Assembly: GCA_947631235.1 (NCBI GenBank)
Contig: CANRKO010000001.1
Span: forward strand, 124,001 to 188,000
DNA: 64,000 bases
Reading direction: 5' to 3'
From: an uncultured Clostridia bacterium
Lineage (GTDB): Bacteria > Bacillota > Clostridia > UBA1381
In this document: piece after piece, positions 17,462 to 28,095 of the stretch
Numbering within the stretch: the stretch's first letter is position 1
How the letters are laid out: every line of letters begins with the position of its first letter
The notes under the pieces: model-generated
The model's database searches: none
Seen by the model: the letters and a program-made list of their open reading frames with translations, nothing else
What the model was told of the DNA's origin: nothing
Position numbers and translations under genes: made by a program

Positions 17462-19897
17462 ATGATTGCGAAGGTTATTGTGGACAATAAATCAAAGAGT
17501 CTTGACCGACCCTTTGATTATCTCGTGCCGTCGAAAATCGAAAACGAAATCCGCGTCGGCAGCCGTCTGCTCGTGCCGTTCGGCAGGAACGACAGGGAGC
17601 TGGAAGGCTACTGCGTCGCACTGTGCGATGAAAGCGGCGCGAAGGGATTAAAGTCCGTGATAAGGCTCGCGCATGACATACCGGCGTTCGACGAGGATAT
17701 GCTCAAGGTCATAGAGTGGATGCGGGGAAAGTACCTCGCTCCGTACCTTGACATAATACGCGCCGTAGTGCCTGCCGGAACGGCACTTAAAAGCCGCGAG
17801 TGGATAATTCTCGAAAACGAAACGGACGAGCAGTCCGACATAAAAAAAAGCATAACGGAAACGCTCAAAGCAAATAATAACGAAACGGAATACGCGTTTC
17901 TTGAAGGAAACATAAAGGGGAACGTGCGTGCGGCTGTCAGGGAAATGCTCAAGGACGGCACGCTGCGCCGCGAGTACCGTCAAAGCGCGGACGTCCGCGA
18001 CAAGGCTGTTCGGTGCGCAAGGCTCGTCGTTGAACAGGACGACGCGCTGCGCGAGGCTGAAAGAATTTTAAAACGCGCGCCGGTACAGTCGGCGATGCTC
18101 GAATACCTCGCCGGTGAGGAATACGTGACGCTTGCGGAGCTTTACGAGACTGCGGGCGGTTCGTCGTCGGCGGTGAACGCGCTGCGCGGCAAGGGTTATA
18201 TCGAAATTTTTGAGACGACCGTTTACCGCGACCCGTTCGCGAACAGATTTTTCGAGGAAACGGAAAAGCCAGTGCCGACGGCTGAACAGAAAAGAGCGAT
18301 AGACGCGATAAACAACTCGATAAAAAACGGCGGCGGTAAGACGTTTCTTTTGCAGGGCGTAACGGGCAGCGGCAAAACCGAGGTCTTTATGCGGTCGATA
18401 GAGTACGCGCTCTCGCTCGGCAAAACGGCAATAGTACTCGTGCCCGAAATATCGCTTACACCGCAGGCTGTGGCGCGGTTTAAGTCGCGGTTCGGCGACA
18501 GCGTCGCAATTTTTCACAGCGCGCTCTCGCGGGGCGAGAGGTACGACCAGTGGAAAAAAATACACGACGGCGGCGCACGTATAGTGATAGGCGCAAGGAG
18601 CGCGATTTTTACGCCGCTTAAAAATATAGGCATAATCGTAATGGACGAGGAACATTCCGACACCTATAAGTCGGAAATGTCGCCGCGCTACCACGCAAGA
18701 GAGGTTGCGGCGTTCCGCGCAAAACAGTCGGGCGCGGAGCTTGTACTCGCGAGCGCGACGCCGAGCGTCGAGAGCCGCTACAAAGCCGAAACGGGCGAGT
18801 ATGAGCTTTTAATGATGAACTCGCGCTTTAACAATAACGCGATGCCCGAAATTTATGTCGCGGATATGCGCACCGAGCTTGCGAAGGGTAACAAAAGTAT
18901 GCTCTCGCGCAGGCTGTACCGCGAAATAAAGCAAAATCTCGAAAACGGCGAGCAGACGATACTGTTTCTGAACAGGCGCGGTTTTTCATCGTTCGTGTCG
19001 TGCCGCACCTGCGGCTACGTGCCGGAGTGCGAAAACTGCAGCATATCGCTCACGTACCACAAATTCACGGGGCGGCTCAAATGTCACTACTGCGGTTTCG
19101 AGCGTGACGGCTACACTGTATGTCCGTCGTGCGGCAGCAAGTATATCCGCTTTTTCGGCGGCGGCACGCAGCGCGTGGAGGAGGAAATACACCGACTGTT
19201 CCCGCAGGCGTCCACGATACGTATGGACATGGACACGACGGGTAAAAAGCAGTCGCACGAAAAAATACTCGAAAAATTCGAGAAAAAGAAGATCGACATA
19301 CTTATAGGCACGCAGATGGTGGCGAAGGGTCTCGATTTCGAGAACGTTACACTCGTCGGCGTGATAACCGCCGATACCATGCTGCACGTAAACGATTACC
19401 GCGCGTCGGAGCGCACGTTCGCACTGTTGGAGCAGGTGTCGGGCAGAGCCGGCAGAGGGAAAAAGACCGGCAGAGCCGTAATACAGACGTACACGCCGGA
19501 ACACGAGGCGGTAAGCCTTGTGAAAACGCACGACTACCTCAAATTTTACGAAACCGAGATAGCGGAGCGAAAGCTTTTGTGGTACCCGCCGTTCTGCGGC
19601 ATGATAGGCGTTTACTTCCGTTCCGAGGACGAGGGCGCGGCGGCGCAGGCGTCGAGGTATTTCGCGAAGGCGGTCGGCGACGTTAAGGCGCTCGGTCAGA
19701 AGGTGCAGGTCTTGGGACCGATACCGTCGGCGGTTGCGAAAATAAACAACAAGTACCGCTACCAGATAATAATGAAATGCGAGGACGACGAGTCGCTCGG
19801 CAAAATACTCGCAAACGCCGAAACAGCAGTGAGAGAAAATAAGGATTACGACAGTGTAAGCATAGTTATAGACAAATCCCCGGGTATGATATATTAG
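17462..19897 (+). CDS. priA: Primosomal protein N' (replication restart helicase)
   Basis: GVTGSGKTEVFMRSIEYALSLGKTAIVLVPEISLTPQ, DEEHSDTYK, four-Cys zinc-binding region, GTQMVAKGLDFENVTLVG. Confidence 0.97.
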   Translation: MIAKVIVDNKSKSLDRPFDYLVPSKIENEIRVGSRLLVPFGRNDRELEGYCVALCDESGAKGLKSVIRLAHDIPAFDEDMLKVIEWMRGKYLAPYLDIIRAVVPAGTALKSREWIILENETDEQSDIKKSITETLKANNNETEYAFLEGNIKGNVRAAVREMLKDGTLRREYRQSADVRDKAVRCARLVVEQDDALREAERILKRAPVQSAMLEYLAGEEYVTLAELYETAGGSSSAVNALRGKGYIEIFETTVYRDPFANRFFEETEKPVPTAEQKRAIDAINNSIKNGGGKTFLLQGVTGSGKTEVFMRSIEYALSLGKTAIVLVPEISLTPQAVARFKSRFGDSVAIFHSALSRGERYDQWKKIHDGGARIVIGARSAIFTPLKNIGIIVMDEEHSDTYKSEMSPRYHAREVAAFRAKQSGAELVLASATPSVESRYKAETGEYELLMMNSRFNNNAMPEIYVADMRTELAKGNKSMLSRRLYREIKQNLENGEQTILFLNRRGFSSFVSCRTCGYVPECENCSISLTYHKFTGRLKCHYCGFERDGYTVCPSCGSKYIRFFGGGTQRVEEEIHRLFPQASTIRMDMDTTGKKQSHEKILEKFEKKKIDILIGTQMVAKGLDFENVTLVGVITADTMLHVNDYRASERTFALLEQVSGRAGRGKKTGRAVIQTYTPEHEAVSLVKTHDYLKFYETEIAERKLLWYPPFCGMIGVYFRSEDEGAAAQASRYFAKAVGDVKALGQKVQVLGPIPSAVAKINNKYRYQIIMKCEDDESLGKILANAETAVRENKDYDSVSIVIDKSPGMIY

Positions 19898-19908
19898 AGG
19901 TGAAGGAA

Positions 19909-20397
19909 ATGGCAATACGCGAAATAAGATTAAGAGACGACGAAATTCTCCGTAAAACGAGCAAAACGGTTAAAAATTTCGACGATAAACTGCATATTCT
20001 TCTCGACGATATGTACGAGACGATGAAAAGCAAGGACGGCGTGGGACTTGCCGCGCCGCAGGTCGGGATACTGAAAAGAGCCGTCGTCATAGACATAAGC
20101 GACGCGAACAAAAAGAGAAAGAAAAATATTCCCGACGTGGGTAAAATAGAGCTTATAAACCCCGAAATAACGGAGGAAAGCGGCGAGCAGACCGACGACG
20201 AGGGATGTCTCAGCTTTCCCGACCTTTTCGGTAAGGTGACGCGTCCGTACAAGGTGACGGTGAAGGCGCAGGACAGAGACGGCAAGTGGTTCAAGCTTAC
20301 CGGCGAAGGACTTTTGGCGCGCGCAATATGCCACGAGGTAGACCACCTCGACGGACACGTGTTCACCGAGAAGGTGACGGAGTACACAAATCGGTAA
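19909..20397 (+). CDS. def: Peptide deformylase
   Basis: GVGLAAPQVGI, EGCLSFPDLFG, ICHEVDHLDGHVF. Confidence 0.97.
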   Translation: MAIREIRLRDDEILRKTSKTVKNFDDKLHILLDDMYETMKSKDGVGLAAPQVGILKRAVVIDISDANKKRKKNIPDVGKIELINPEITEESGEQTDDEGCLSFPDLFGKVTRPYKVTVKAQDRDGKWFKLTGEGLLARAICHEVDHLDGHVFTEKVTEYTNR

Positions 20398-20411
20398 AAC
20401 GGAGATCAAGC

Positions 20412-21356
20412 ATGAAAATTTTATTTATGGGAACGCCCGACTTCGCGGCACAGTCGCTCCGAGCACTCGTGAGCGCGGGTAAAAACGTCGCGGGCGCGGT
20501 ATCGCAGCCCGACCGACCGAAGGGCAGGGGACATAAAACCGTTCCGACCGAAGTAAAAATTGCCGCGCAGGAAAGCGGTATACCGGTGTACCAGCCGGAA
20601 AAAATAAAAAACGGCGAGTTAATGCCCGTGCTCGATGAAATCAAGCCCGACGTTATAGTCGTCACGGCGTACGGCAAAATACTGCCCGACTACGTGCTTA
20701 GCTACCCCAAATACGGCTGTGTGAACGTCCACGCGTCGCTGCTCCCGAAGTACCGCGGAGCCGCGCCGATACAGTGGGCGGTCATAAACGGCGAAAAGGT
20801 CACGGGCGTTACGACGATGCTCATGGACAAAGGCGTCGATACGGGCGATATGCTCTTAAAAGCCGAAACGGAAATAGGCGAAAACGAAACTGCGGAGGAA
20901 CTTTTTGACCGTCTCGCCGTAATGGGCGGAGAATTGCTTGTAAAAACGCTCGACGCACTCGAACAGGGCAGCGTCACGCCCGTAAAGCAAAACGACGATG
21001 AAAGCACGCACGCGCCTTTAATATCGCGTGAAACGGGCGTTATCGACTGGACAAAAAGCGCGGAGGAAATTTCATGCCTTGTGCGCGGCATGTATTCGTG
21101 GCCCATGGCAAGCACATACTACATGGGCGAGCCGCTGAAAATAATAACCGCTTGCGCGGCAAACGAGGAAACAGGTGAAACGCCCGGAAAAATACTCGCC
21201 GTGGAAAAGGGCAAGGGCATGAAAACAGCGTGCGGCAGCGGCGTACTGTACGTAACCGAGGTGCAGTTCCCGAATTCCAGACGCATGAACGTCGAGGACT
21301 ACGCACGGGGACACAAAATAGAAATCGGCTTAGTACTCGGTAAGGAGGAAGGATAA
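20412..21356 (+). CDS. fmt: Methionyl-tRNA formyltransferase
   Basis: MKILFMGTPDFAAQSLRAL...VNVHASLLPKYRGAAPIQWAVINGEKVTGVTTMLMDKGVDTGDML. Confidence 0.97.
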   Translation: MKILFMGTPDFAAQSLRALVSAGKNVAGAVSQPDRPKGRGHKTVPTEVKIAAQESGIPVYQPEKIKNGELMPVLDEIKPDVIVVTAYGKILPDYVLSYPKYGCVNVHASLLPKYRGAAPIQWAVINGEKVTGVTTMLMDKGVDTGDMLLKAETEIGENETAEELFDRLAVMGGELLVKTLDALEQGSVTPVKQNDDESTHAPLISRETGVIDWTKSAEEISCLVRGMYSWPMASTYYMGEPLKIITACAANEETGETPGKILAVEKGKGMKTACGSGVLYVTEVQFPNSRRMNVEDYARGHKIEIGLVLGKEEG

Positions 21357-22063
21357 TGAACCAGCTTTTTATGAATATGTATTACGGTCTCGACTGGACG
21401 TATCTGCTTGTGCTTGTGGGATTTGTGTTTGCGCTCATAGCGCAGTTCGGAGTTAAGAGTACGTTCAGCCGCTACAACGACGTAAGGAGCGCGAGAAACA
21501 TAACGGGCGCGCAGGCGGCGCGTATGATCCTCGACGCGAACGGGCTTCAAAATGTCCAAATCGTCCATATCGCGGGCGAATTGAGCGACAACTTTAACCC
21601 CCAGACAAATATTGTGAGCCTTTCGGACTCGACATATAATTCAACGTCAATCGCGGCGATCGGCGTTGCGGCGCACGAGTGCGGTCACGCGGTGCAGCAC
21701 CAAACGGGCTACGCCCCTATTAAAGTTCGCAACGGTATAGTGCCGTTTGTAAACGTGTGCAACCGCCTGTCGCTGCCGCTGTTCATAGTCGGACTTATAA
21801 TCGGCTTTACGCCGCTTGCGATGATAGGCGCGATACTGTTCGGCGCGGTCGTGCTGTTCCAGCTTGTGACGCTCCCGACCGAAACGAACGCGTCCGCCAG
21901 AGCGATGAGAACGCTCGACAGCATGGGCATACTCGAAAGCGACGAGTTAAAGGGCGCGCGAAAGGTGCTTACGGCGGCGGCTATGACGTATGTTGCCGCG
22001 CTCGTGTCAACCGCGCTGCAATTTTTGCGTCTTTTGCTTATCGCGACGAGAAGGAGAGACTGA
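21356..22063 (+). CDS. Membrane zinc metallopeptidase (YugP-like)
   Basis: VAAHECGHAVQHQTGYAPIKVRNGIVP (HEXXH), four TM segments. Confidence 0.9.
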   Translation: MNQLFMNMYYGLDWTYLLVLVGFVFALIAQFGVKSTFSRYNDVRSARNITGAQAARMILDANGLQNVQIVHIAGELSDNFNPQTNIVSLSDSTYNSTSIAAIGVAAHECGHAVQHQTGYAPIKVRNGIVPFVNVCNRLSLPLFIVGLIIGFTPLAMIGAILFGAVVLFQLVTLPTETNASARAMRTLDSMGILESDELKGARKVLTAAAMTYVAALVSTALQFLRLLLIATRRRD

Positions 22064-23316
22064 TGGACGCTCGGGAACGCGCTTTGCGCGTACTGTACGA
22101 TATAGAATATAACGGCGCGTACTCAAACCTCGCGCTTAAAGCCGCGCTCGGTGAGTGCGATGCTCGTGACAGGGCGCTTGTAACCGCGCTCGTATACGGT
22201 GTGACCGATAAACGGCTGACGCTCGATTATATAATAACGCGCCACTCAAAACTGAAACTCAAAAAAATCTCGAAATATATCCGTATAATACTGCGTATGG
22301 GAATATATCAGCTTAAATTCGCCGATAAAATCCCCGAAAGCGCGGCGGTAAACGAGAGCGTCAAGCTTGCGAAACGTTACGGTCACGCGTCGTCGGCGGG
22401 TTTTGTGAACGGCGTTTTAAGGAGCGTGTCGCGCTCCGACGTTGAATATCCGAATGACAAAACGGAGTACCTCGCGGTCAAATACTCGTTCCCGCCGACG
22501 CTTTGCGAAGAGTGGACGGAGCGGTTCGGATATGAGTTTACGGAAAAGCTGATGGACGCGTACTCGAAACCCGCGCCGCTCACTCTCAGACCTAACCGAT
22601 TAAAAACAACGCCCGAAAGATTGCTTGCACGTCTTAACGAAAACGGCGTACAGGCTGAAATTACTGACGGTTATATAACGTCCGCGGGCTTTGACATAGC
22701 GGGCGACGACCTTTACAAAAACGGCTTTTACACCGTTCAGGACGCGGCTGCTATGAAAACCTCGGAAATACTCGCTCCGAGGACGGGTGAAACGGTAATC
22801 GACATGTGCGCCGCGCCGGGCGGCAAGACGACGCACATGGCTGAAATAATGGAAAATAAGGGTAAAATTTTTGCTTTTGACATATATGAGCATAAGCTTG
22901 ATTTAATACGCAAAAACGCGGCTCGGCTCGGCGTGACGATAATCGAAACCGACCTTCGCGACGGACGCGAATTTGACGAGAAGTACGCCGAAAGCGCGGA
23001 CAAGATACTTTGCGACGCGCCGTGCAGCGGTCTCGGGATAATACGCCGCAAGCCGGAAATAAAATACGGCTATGACGCGGACAACGACCTGCCCGAAACG
23101 CAGCGCGCAATACTCGATAACGCGGCGCGGTACTTAAAGGCGGGCGGTGAAATCGTTTACTCCACCTGCACGGTAGAAAAGCGCGAAAACGAGGACGTTA
23201 CGGGCGGCTTTCTGCGCGATAACGCGGGCTTTGAAAAGCTTTGCGAAAAGACCTTCTATCCGCAGATTGACGGTACGGACGGGTTTTATATATGTAAGAT
23301 GAGGAAAAACGCATGA
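22063..23316 (+). CDS. rsmB: 16S rRNA (cytosine(967)-C(5))-methyltransferase
   Basis: N-terminal NusB-like domain; VIDMCAAPGGKTTHMAEIM, DAPCSGLGIIRRKPEIKY, GGEIVYSTCTV. Confidence 0.96.
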   Translation: MDARERALRVLYDIEYNGAYSNLALKAALGECDARDRALVTALVYGVTDKRLTLDYIITRHSKLKLKKISKYIRIILRMGIYQLKFADKIPESAAVNESVKLAKRYGHASSAGFVNGVLRSVSRSDVEYPNDKTEYLAVKYSFPPTLCEEWTERFGYEFTEKLMDAYSKPAPLTLRPNRLKTTPERLLARLNENGVQAEITDGYITSAGFDIAGDDLYKNGFYTVQDAAAMKTSEILAPRTGETVIDMCAAPGGKTTHMAEIMENKGKIFAFDIYEHKLDLIRKNAARLGVTIIETDLRDGREFDEKYAESADKILCDAPCSGLGIIRRKPEIKYGYDADNDLPETQRAILDNAARYLKAGGEIVYSTCTVEKRENEDVTGGFLRDNAGFEKLCEKTFYPQIDGTDGFYICKMRKNA

Positions 23317-24332
23317 TAGATTTGAAGGATTTTGAATTTAACGAACTCGAGGAATATTTAAAATCCATGGGCGAGCCGAAATTCAGAGCCGCGCAGATAT
23401 TTTCGTGGCTGTGCCGAGGCGCCGAAAGTTACGGCGAAATGACCGACATATCGAAAAAGACGCGCGAAAAGCTTGAAAAGGAAACGTACGTTTCGACGCT
23501 TAAAATACGCGAGAAGTACGTTTCAAAGCTTGACGGCACGGTGAAATACCTGTTCGAACTGCCTGACGGCAACTGTATCGAGAGCGTCGTTATGCGCTAC
23601 CGCCACGGACTCACGATTTGTATATCGAGCCAGGTCGGCTGCCGTATGGGCTGCCGTTTCTGCGCCTCAACGATAGGCGGTCTTTACAGAAACCTCACCG
23701 CCGGAGAGATACTCAACCAGGTGATTTTCGCTCAAAAGGACATAGGCGAGAGGATAAGCAACATCGTCATAATGGGTATCGGCGAGCCGCTTGACAACTA
23801 TGAAAACATAATAAAATTCCTGCATAACGTGAACAACGAAAAGGGCTTAAATATAGGCTTACGGCACATAACGCTGTCAACGTGCGGCGTAGTGCCGGTG
23901 ATATACGATTTGGCGAGGGAGAACCTTCCGATAACGCTCACAATATCCCTCCACGCGCCGAATGACGAGATACGCGGCACGATAATGCCGATAAATCACA
24001 AGTACAAAATAAGCGAGTTAATCGAGGCTTGCAGGAGTTACTTCAAATCGACCGGCAGACGGATAAGCTTTGAGTATTCGCTTATTCACGGCGTAAACGA
24101 CAGCGCGGAAAACGCGGCGGAGCTGGCGCGGCTCATAAAGGGCATGGGCGCGCACGTAAACCTCATACCCGTAAACAAGGTGGAGGAGCGCGAATACGAA
24201 AAGGGCAGTCAAAAAGAGATAAACGCGTTCCGCGACAAGCTTATATCGCTCGGTGTGAACGCGACGGTTCGCAGAGAACTTGGTAGCGATATTTCAGCTT
24301 CCTGTGGACAACTGAGAAAAAGAGTGTTATAA
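23313..24332 (+). CDS. rlmN: 23S rRNA (adenine(2503)-C(2))-methyltransferase
   Basis: Radical SAM motif CRMGCRFCAST; GIGEPLDNYENI; C-terminal ASCGQLR. Confidence 0.97.
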   Translation: MIDLKDFEFNELEEYLKSMGEPKFRAAQIFSWLCRGAESYGEMTDISKKTREKLEKETYVSTLKIREKYVSKLDGTVKYLFELPDGNCIESVVMRYRHGLTICISSQVGCRMGCRFCASTIGGLYRNLTAGEILNQVIFAQKDIGERISNIVIMGIGEPLDNYENIIKFLHNVNNEKGLNIGLRHITLSTCGVVPVIYDLARENLPITLTISLHAPNDEIRGTIMPINHKYKISELIEACRSYFKSTGRRISFEYSLIHGVNDSAENAAELARLIKGMGAHVNLIPVNKVEEREYEKGSQKEINAFRDKLISLGVNATVRRELGSDISASCGQLRKRVL

Positions 24333-24335
24333 TTG

Positions 24336-24364
24336 TTGTAAATTGTACGAATGTGTTGTATAAT
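24336..24364 (+). promoter_or_regulatory. Predicted promoter of stp-prkC
   Basis: TTGTAA, 17-nt spacer, TATAAT. Confidence 0.7.
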
Positions 24365-24392
24365 ATAAAAAGAAAGAGGGGTGATTTCCGAG

Positions 24393-25124
24393 ATGCGGTT
24401 TGGTGCGATTACCGATATAGGAATGCGCAGGAAAATCAACGAGGACAACTACATAATACACGAGGACGACACCTTCCCGTACGCGATAGTCGCCGACGGA
24501 ATGGGCGGTCATCAGGCGGGCGAGGTCGCGAGCATGATGGTCGTCGATATAATCGAGAGCAGACTTGCGGACGGCTTAAAGCCGGGGCTTGACTATGTCG
24601 AGGCGGGCGAAATTGTAAGGCAGGCGTTTATTTCCGCGAACAGTATAATATTCAATTACGCCAAAGACCATTACAAAATAATGGGCATGGGTACGACGAC
24701 GACGCTTGCGATGCTCTACGGCGGCAGGATAATAACCGCTCATGTCGGAGACAGCCGAGCGTACGCGGTCGGAGACGAGATAAAGCAGATAACGAGAGAT
24801 CACTCTTACGTCCAGGAGCTTGTGTCACGCGGCGAAATAAGCCCCGAGATGGCTAAGCATCACCCGAGAAAGAATTACATAACGCGGGCGATGGGTGCAG
24901 AGGACACCGTGAAGGTGGACATTTCGATAAAACCGTATAACGGCGAAACCATCCTGCTTTGCAGCGACGGACTTACGAATTACGTAGACGACGACGAGAT
25001 TTTGGCACATATAAAGAAATACGAACCGCTGCAAAGCGCGTGCGAAAAGCTTATGCAGCTTGCGAACGAGCGCGGCGGCGGAGATAATATTACAGTAGTG
25101 GCGTTTAAGGAGGGAAACGAGTAA
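24393..25124 (+). CDS. stp: PP2C-type Ser/Thr phosphatase (Stp/PrpC)
   Basis: MRFGAITDIGMRRKINEDNYIIHEDDTFPYAIVADGMGGHQAGEVAS...; next to prkC. Start could be GTG 24381. Confidence 0.95.
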   Translation: MRFGAITDIGMRRKINEDNYIIHEDDTFPYAIVADGMGGHQAGEVASMMVVDIIESRLADGLKPGLDYVEAGEIVRQAFISANSIIFNYAKDHYKIMGMGTTTTLAMLYGGRIITAHVGDSRAYAVGDEIKQITRDHSYVQELVSRGEISPEMAKHHPRKNYITRAMGAEDTVKVDISIKPYNGETILLCSDGLTNYVDDDEILAHIKKYEPLQSACEKLMQLANERGGGDNITVVAFKEGNE

Positions 25125-27223
25125 TGAACAGCGAAAAGCTTGAAGGAAAGACACTGGGAAACAACAGATATGAAATGCTCGAAAAAATAGGAACGGGAGG
25201 CATGGCCACCGTTTATAAGGCAAAGGATACGCTCCTTAACCGCTACGTCGCGGTAAAGGTGCTGCGCGATTCGCTCGAAGACGAGAAAAAGGTGGTCGCG
25301 AACTTCGTAAAGGAGGCGCAGTCCTCCGCGAGCCTTGTTCATAATAATATAGTGTCGGTATATGACGTCGGCGAAGAGGACGGCATAAACTATATGGTTA
25401 TGGAATACGTTGACGGCATAACCTTAAAGGAATACATAAAAACGCGCGGCGCGCTCCCCTGGCAGGAGGCGTGCGACTTCGCGATACAGATAGGTCAGGG
25501 CATCAACGAGGCGCACTCGATAAATATAGTACACCGCGACATAAAGCCGCAGAATATCCTTATGACAAAGGATAAAATTCTGAAGGTAACGGATTTCGGT
25601 ATAGCGAAAGCCGTCGCGGGCGACACGACCGTTGTAAACGGCAACGTTCTGGGCAGCGTTCATTACATATCGCCGGAGCAGGCGCGCGGCGGAGTTACGG
25701 ACGCGAGGAGCGATATATATTCGCTCGGTATCGTGCTTTACGAAATGCTCACGGGTAAAGTGCCGTTTGACGGCGACACGCCTGTGTCGGTCGCGCTCAT
25801 GCACCTTGAAAAAGAGCCGGTGAACGTGAAGGTGGTAAATCTCGAAGTGCCGTCTGATCTCGCGTACGTAACGATGAAGGCAATCTCAAAGGATCAGGGC
25901 GCAAGATACGCGAGCGTGTCGGAATTTGTGGACGATTTGCACGCCGTTCTCGCCGACGAGCCGCTCCCGAGCCGCGATGATACGGACTATACGGCTAAAG
26001 GCGGAACAACCACGGCGGTTGACGATGACGTAAACGGCGAGGAGGACGATTATATAGTCGATGCAAACGACGATATTCCCGCAATCGTTCCCGACGACGA
26101 GGAAACGGAGATAGAGAACAGGGGCAGAACAAAGCGCAAGACAGAGGTGCAGAAGAATACGAAAAAGCAAAAGAAAGAGGACAGAATTGCGATTATACTC
26201 GCTTTCGCCACAATACTCGCGGTAGGACTTATCGCCGTGGGCGTATGGTGGATGGTTCACGCGGGCAAGGAGGCTGAAGTTCCCGCTTTTGCCGGTATGA
26301 CGGAGCAGGAGGCGGTGCAGCTTGCCGAAAGCAAGGGTCTGGCAATCGCGCCCGAGAGAGAACTGTCGTTCTCTGACACCATCGCGGAACACTGCGTCAT
26401 AGACCAAGATCCCAAGGCGGGTTTGACCGTTCCTAAGGGTACGCAGATAAAGCTTATAATATCGATAGGAGCGTCGGGCGGCGACATACCGACCCCGAAC
26501 GTCACGAATAAGAATATAGACGACGCCATAAAGGAAATACTGGATGCGGGACTTACTTACGACGTTGTGGAGGAATTTTCCGACACGATAGCGGCGGGCA
26601 ACGTAATCCGTCAGATACCGCTTGCGGGTACGAAACTCAACAAGGATTCAGACGCGATAAAGCTTACCGTCAGCAAGGGTTCGCAGTTGGGCGCGTCAGC
26701 CGCGCCGACGGGTAAAACGGTATCCGTACCGAACGTGATCGGCTCGTCAGCGGGCGACGCCGAAAGCCGAATACAGTCGGCGGGACTGCTTGTCGGAACG
26801 GTTCAGAGAAAAGCGTCGTCGTCGGCGGAGGGCACGGTAATACAGCAAAGCCCCGACGCGCGAACAAAGGCGATGCAGGGTTCGTATGTGAATATTGTAA
26901 TATCAAGCGGCGAGGCGGCTCCCGCACCGCAGGAACCCGAGCAGCAGCAGGAAGAAGAACCGCAGACGGAAACGCCGACCGATAACGGCGGCGGCGAAGA
27001 ATCGGGCGGCAGTTCGACGAGGACGTTTACCGTCAAAATACCCGATACCGCGAACGACACCGTTCACGTTGAAATTCTCGTAAACGGCAGAACGGTCCAC
27101 AGCGAGACGCACTCGAAGGACGAGGGCGCGGTGAGCGCGCAGATAACGGGCAGCGGCACGGCTGAGGTTCAGGCGTATATAGACGGTGCGAAGGTTGCGG
27201 ACAAGACGATAGACTTTAACTGA
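25124..27223 (+). CDS. prkC: PASTA-domain Ser/Thr protein kinase (PknB/PrkC)
   Basis: IGTGGMATVYKAKDTLLNRYVAVKVL, HRDIKPQNILMT, TM segment, three PASTA repeats, acidic linker and Ig-like C-terminus. Confidence 0.96.
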   Translation: MNSEKLEGKTLGNNRYEMLEKIGTGGMATVYKAKDTLLNRYVAVKVLRDSLEDEKKVVANFVKEAQSSASLVHNNIVSVYDVGEEDGINYMVMEYVDGITLKEYIKTRGALPWQEACDFAIQIGQGINEAHSINIVHRDIKPQNILMTKDKILKVTDFGIAKAVAGDTTVVNGNVLGSVHYISPEQARGGVTDARSDIYSLGIVLYEMLTGKVPFDGDTPVSVALMHLEKEPVNVKVVNLEVPSDLAYVTMKAISKDQGARYASVSEFVDDLHAVLADEPLPSRDDTDYTAKGGTTTAVDDDVNGEEDDYIVDANDDIPAIVPDDEETEIENRGRTKRKTEVQKNTKKQKKEDRIAIILAFATILAVGLIAVGVWWMVHAGKEAEVPAFAGMTEQEAVQLAESKGLAIAPERELSFSDTIAEHCVIDQDPKAGLTVPKGTQIKLIISIGASGGDIPTPNVTNKNIDDAIKEILDAGLTYDVVEEFSDTIAAGNVIRQIPLAGTKLNKDSDAIKLTVSKGSQLGASAAPTGKTVSVPNVIGSSAGDAESRIQSAGLLVGTVQRKASSSAEGTVIQQSPDARTKAMQGSYVNIVISSGEAAPAPQEPEQQQEEEPQTETPTDNGGGEESGGSSTRTFTVKIPDTANDTVHVEILVNGRTVHSETHSKDEGAVSAQITGSGTAEVQAYIDGAKVADKTIDFN

Positions 27224-27225
27224 TT

Positions 27226-28095
27226 ATGCGCGTAGACGGAGTTATAATAAAAGGTATAGGAGGCTTTTACTATGTAAAAGCCTCTCACAATGTATACGAA
27301 TGTAAAGCGAGGGGCGTGTTCCGCAAGGAGGGCGTGACCCCGACGATAGGCGACAGGGTGACGATTGAGACCGACGGCGAAAAGGGCAGTATTACCGAGA
27401 TAATGCCGCGCACGTCGTATCTCGTTCGTCCGCCCGTCGCGAATGTGGACACAATTCTTATCGTAATAGCGGCAGCAGAACCGTCGCCGAACCTCGCGGT
27501 CGCGGACAAGATGCTTGTAAACGCCGAAATAAGCGGCATAAAGCCGGCGGTGTGCGTAAACAAAACCGACCTCGCCGAAAGCGAGGAAATAAAGGACGCG
27601 TACGTGAAGGCGGGGTATGAGGTGATAGAGGTAAGCGCGGAGAAGAACGAGGGTATAGACGCGCTCCGCACCTTTCTAAAGGGTAAAAACACTGCGTTCG
27701 CCGGACTGTCGGGCGTGGGCAAGTCGAGCCTTTTAAGCCTTATAACGGACGGAGAACTGGAAACGGGCGCGGTGTCGGAGAAGATACGGCGCGGCAGACA
27801 CACGACGCGCCACGTCGAGCTTTTCGAGCTTGCGGACGGCGGTTACGTGATGGACACGCCCGGATTTTCGCAGCTTGAAGTGGAGGGCATACGAGCCGAG
27901 GAACTATGGCGTTACTTCCCCGAAATGGCTGACTGTGACGGCAAGTGCCGTTTCCGTGGCTGCGCCCACATAAACGAGCCGGACTGCGCGGTAAAGGACA
28001 AGCTTGCTGAGGGTAAAATAGCGCCCTCGCGGTACGAAAGCTATTGTGAACTCTACGAAAAATTAAAACAAACAAAGGAATGGTTAATAAAATGA
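27226..28095 (+). CDS. rsgA: Ribosome small subunit-dependent GTPase A
   Basis: GLSGVGKSSLLSLI, DTPGFSQLEVEG, C-terminal zinc knuckle CRFRGCAHINEPDCAV. Confidence 0.97.
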   Translation: MRVDGVIIKGIGGFYYVKASHNVYECKARGVFRKEGVTPTIGDRVTIETDGEKGSITEIMPRTSYLVRPPVANVDTILIVIAAAEPSPNLAVADKMLVNAEISGIKPAVCVNKTDLAESEEIKDAYVKAGYEVIEVSAEKNEGIDALRTFLKGKNTAFAGLSGVGKSSLLSLITDGELETGAVSEKIRRGRHTTRHVELFELADGGYVMDTPGFSQLEVEGIRAEELWRYFPEMADCDGKCRFRGCAHINEPDCAVKDKLAEGKIAPSRYESYCELYEKLKQTKEWLIK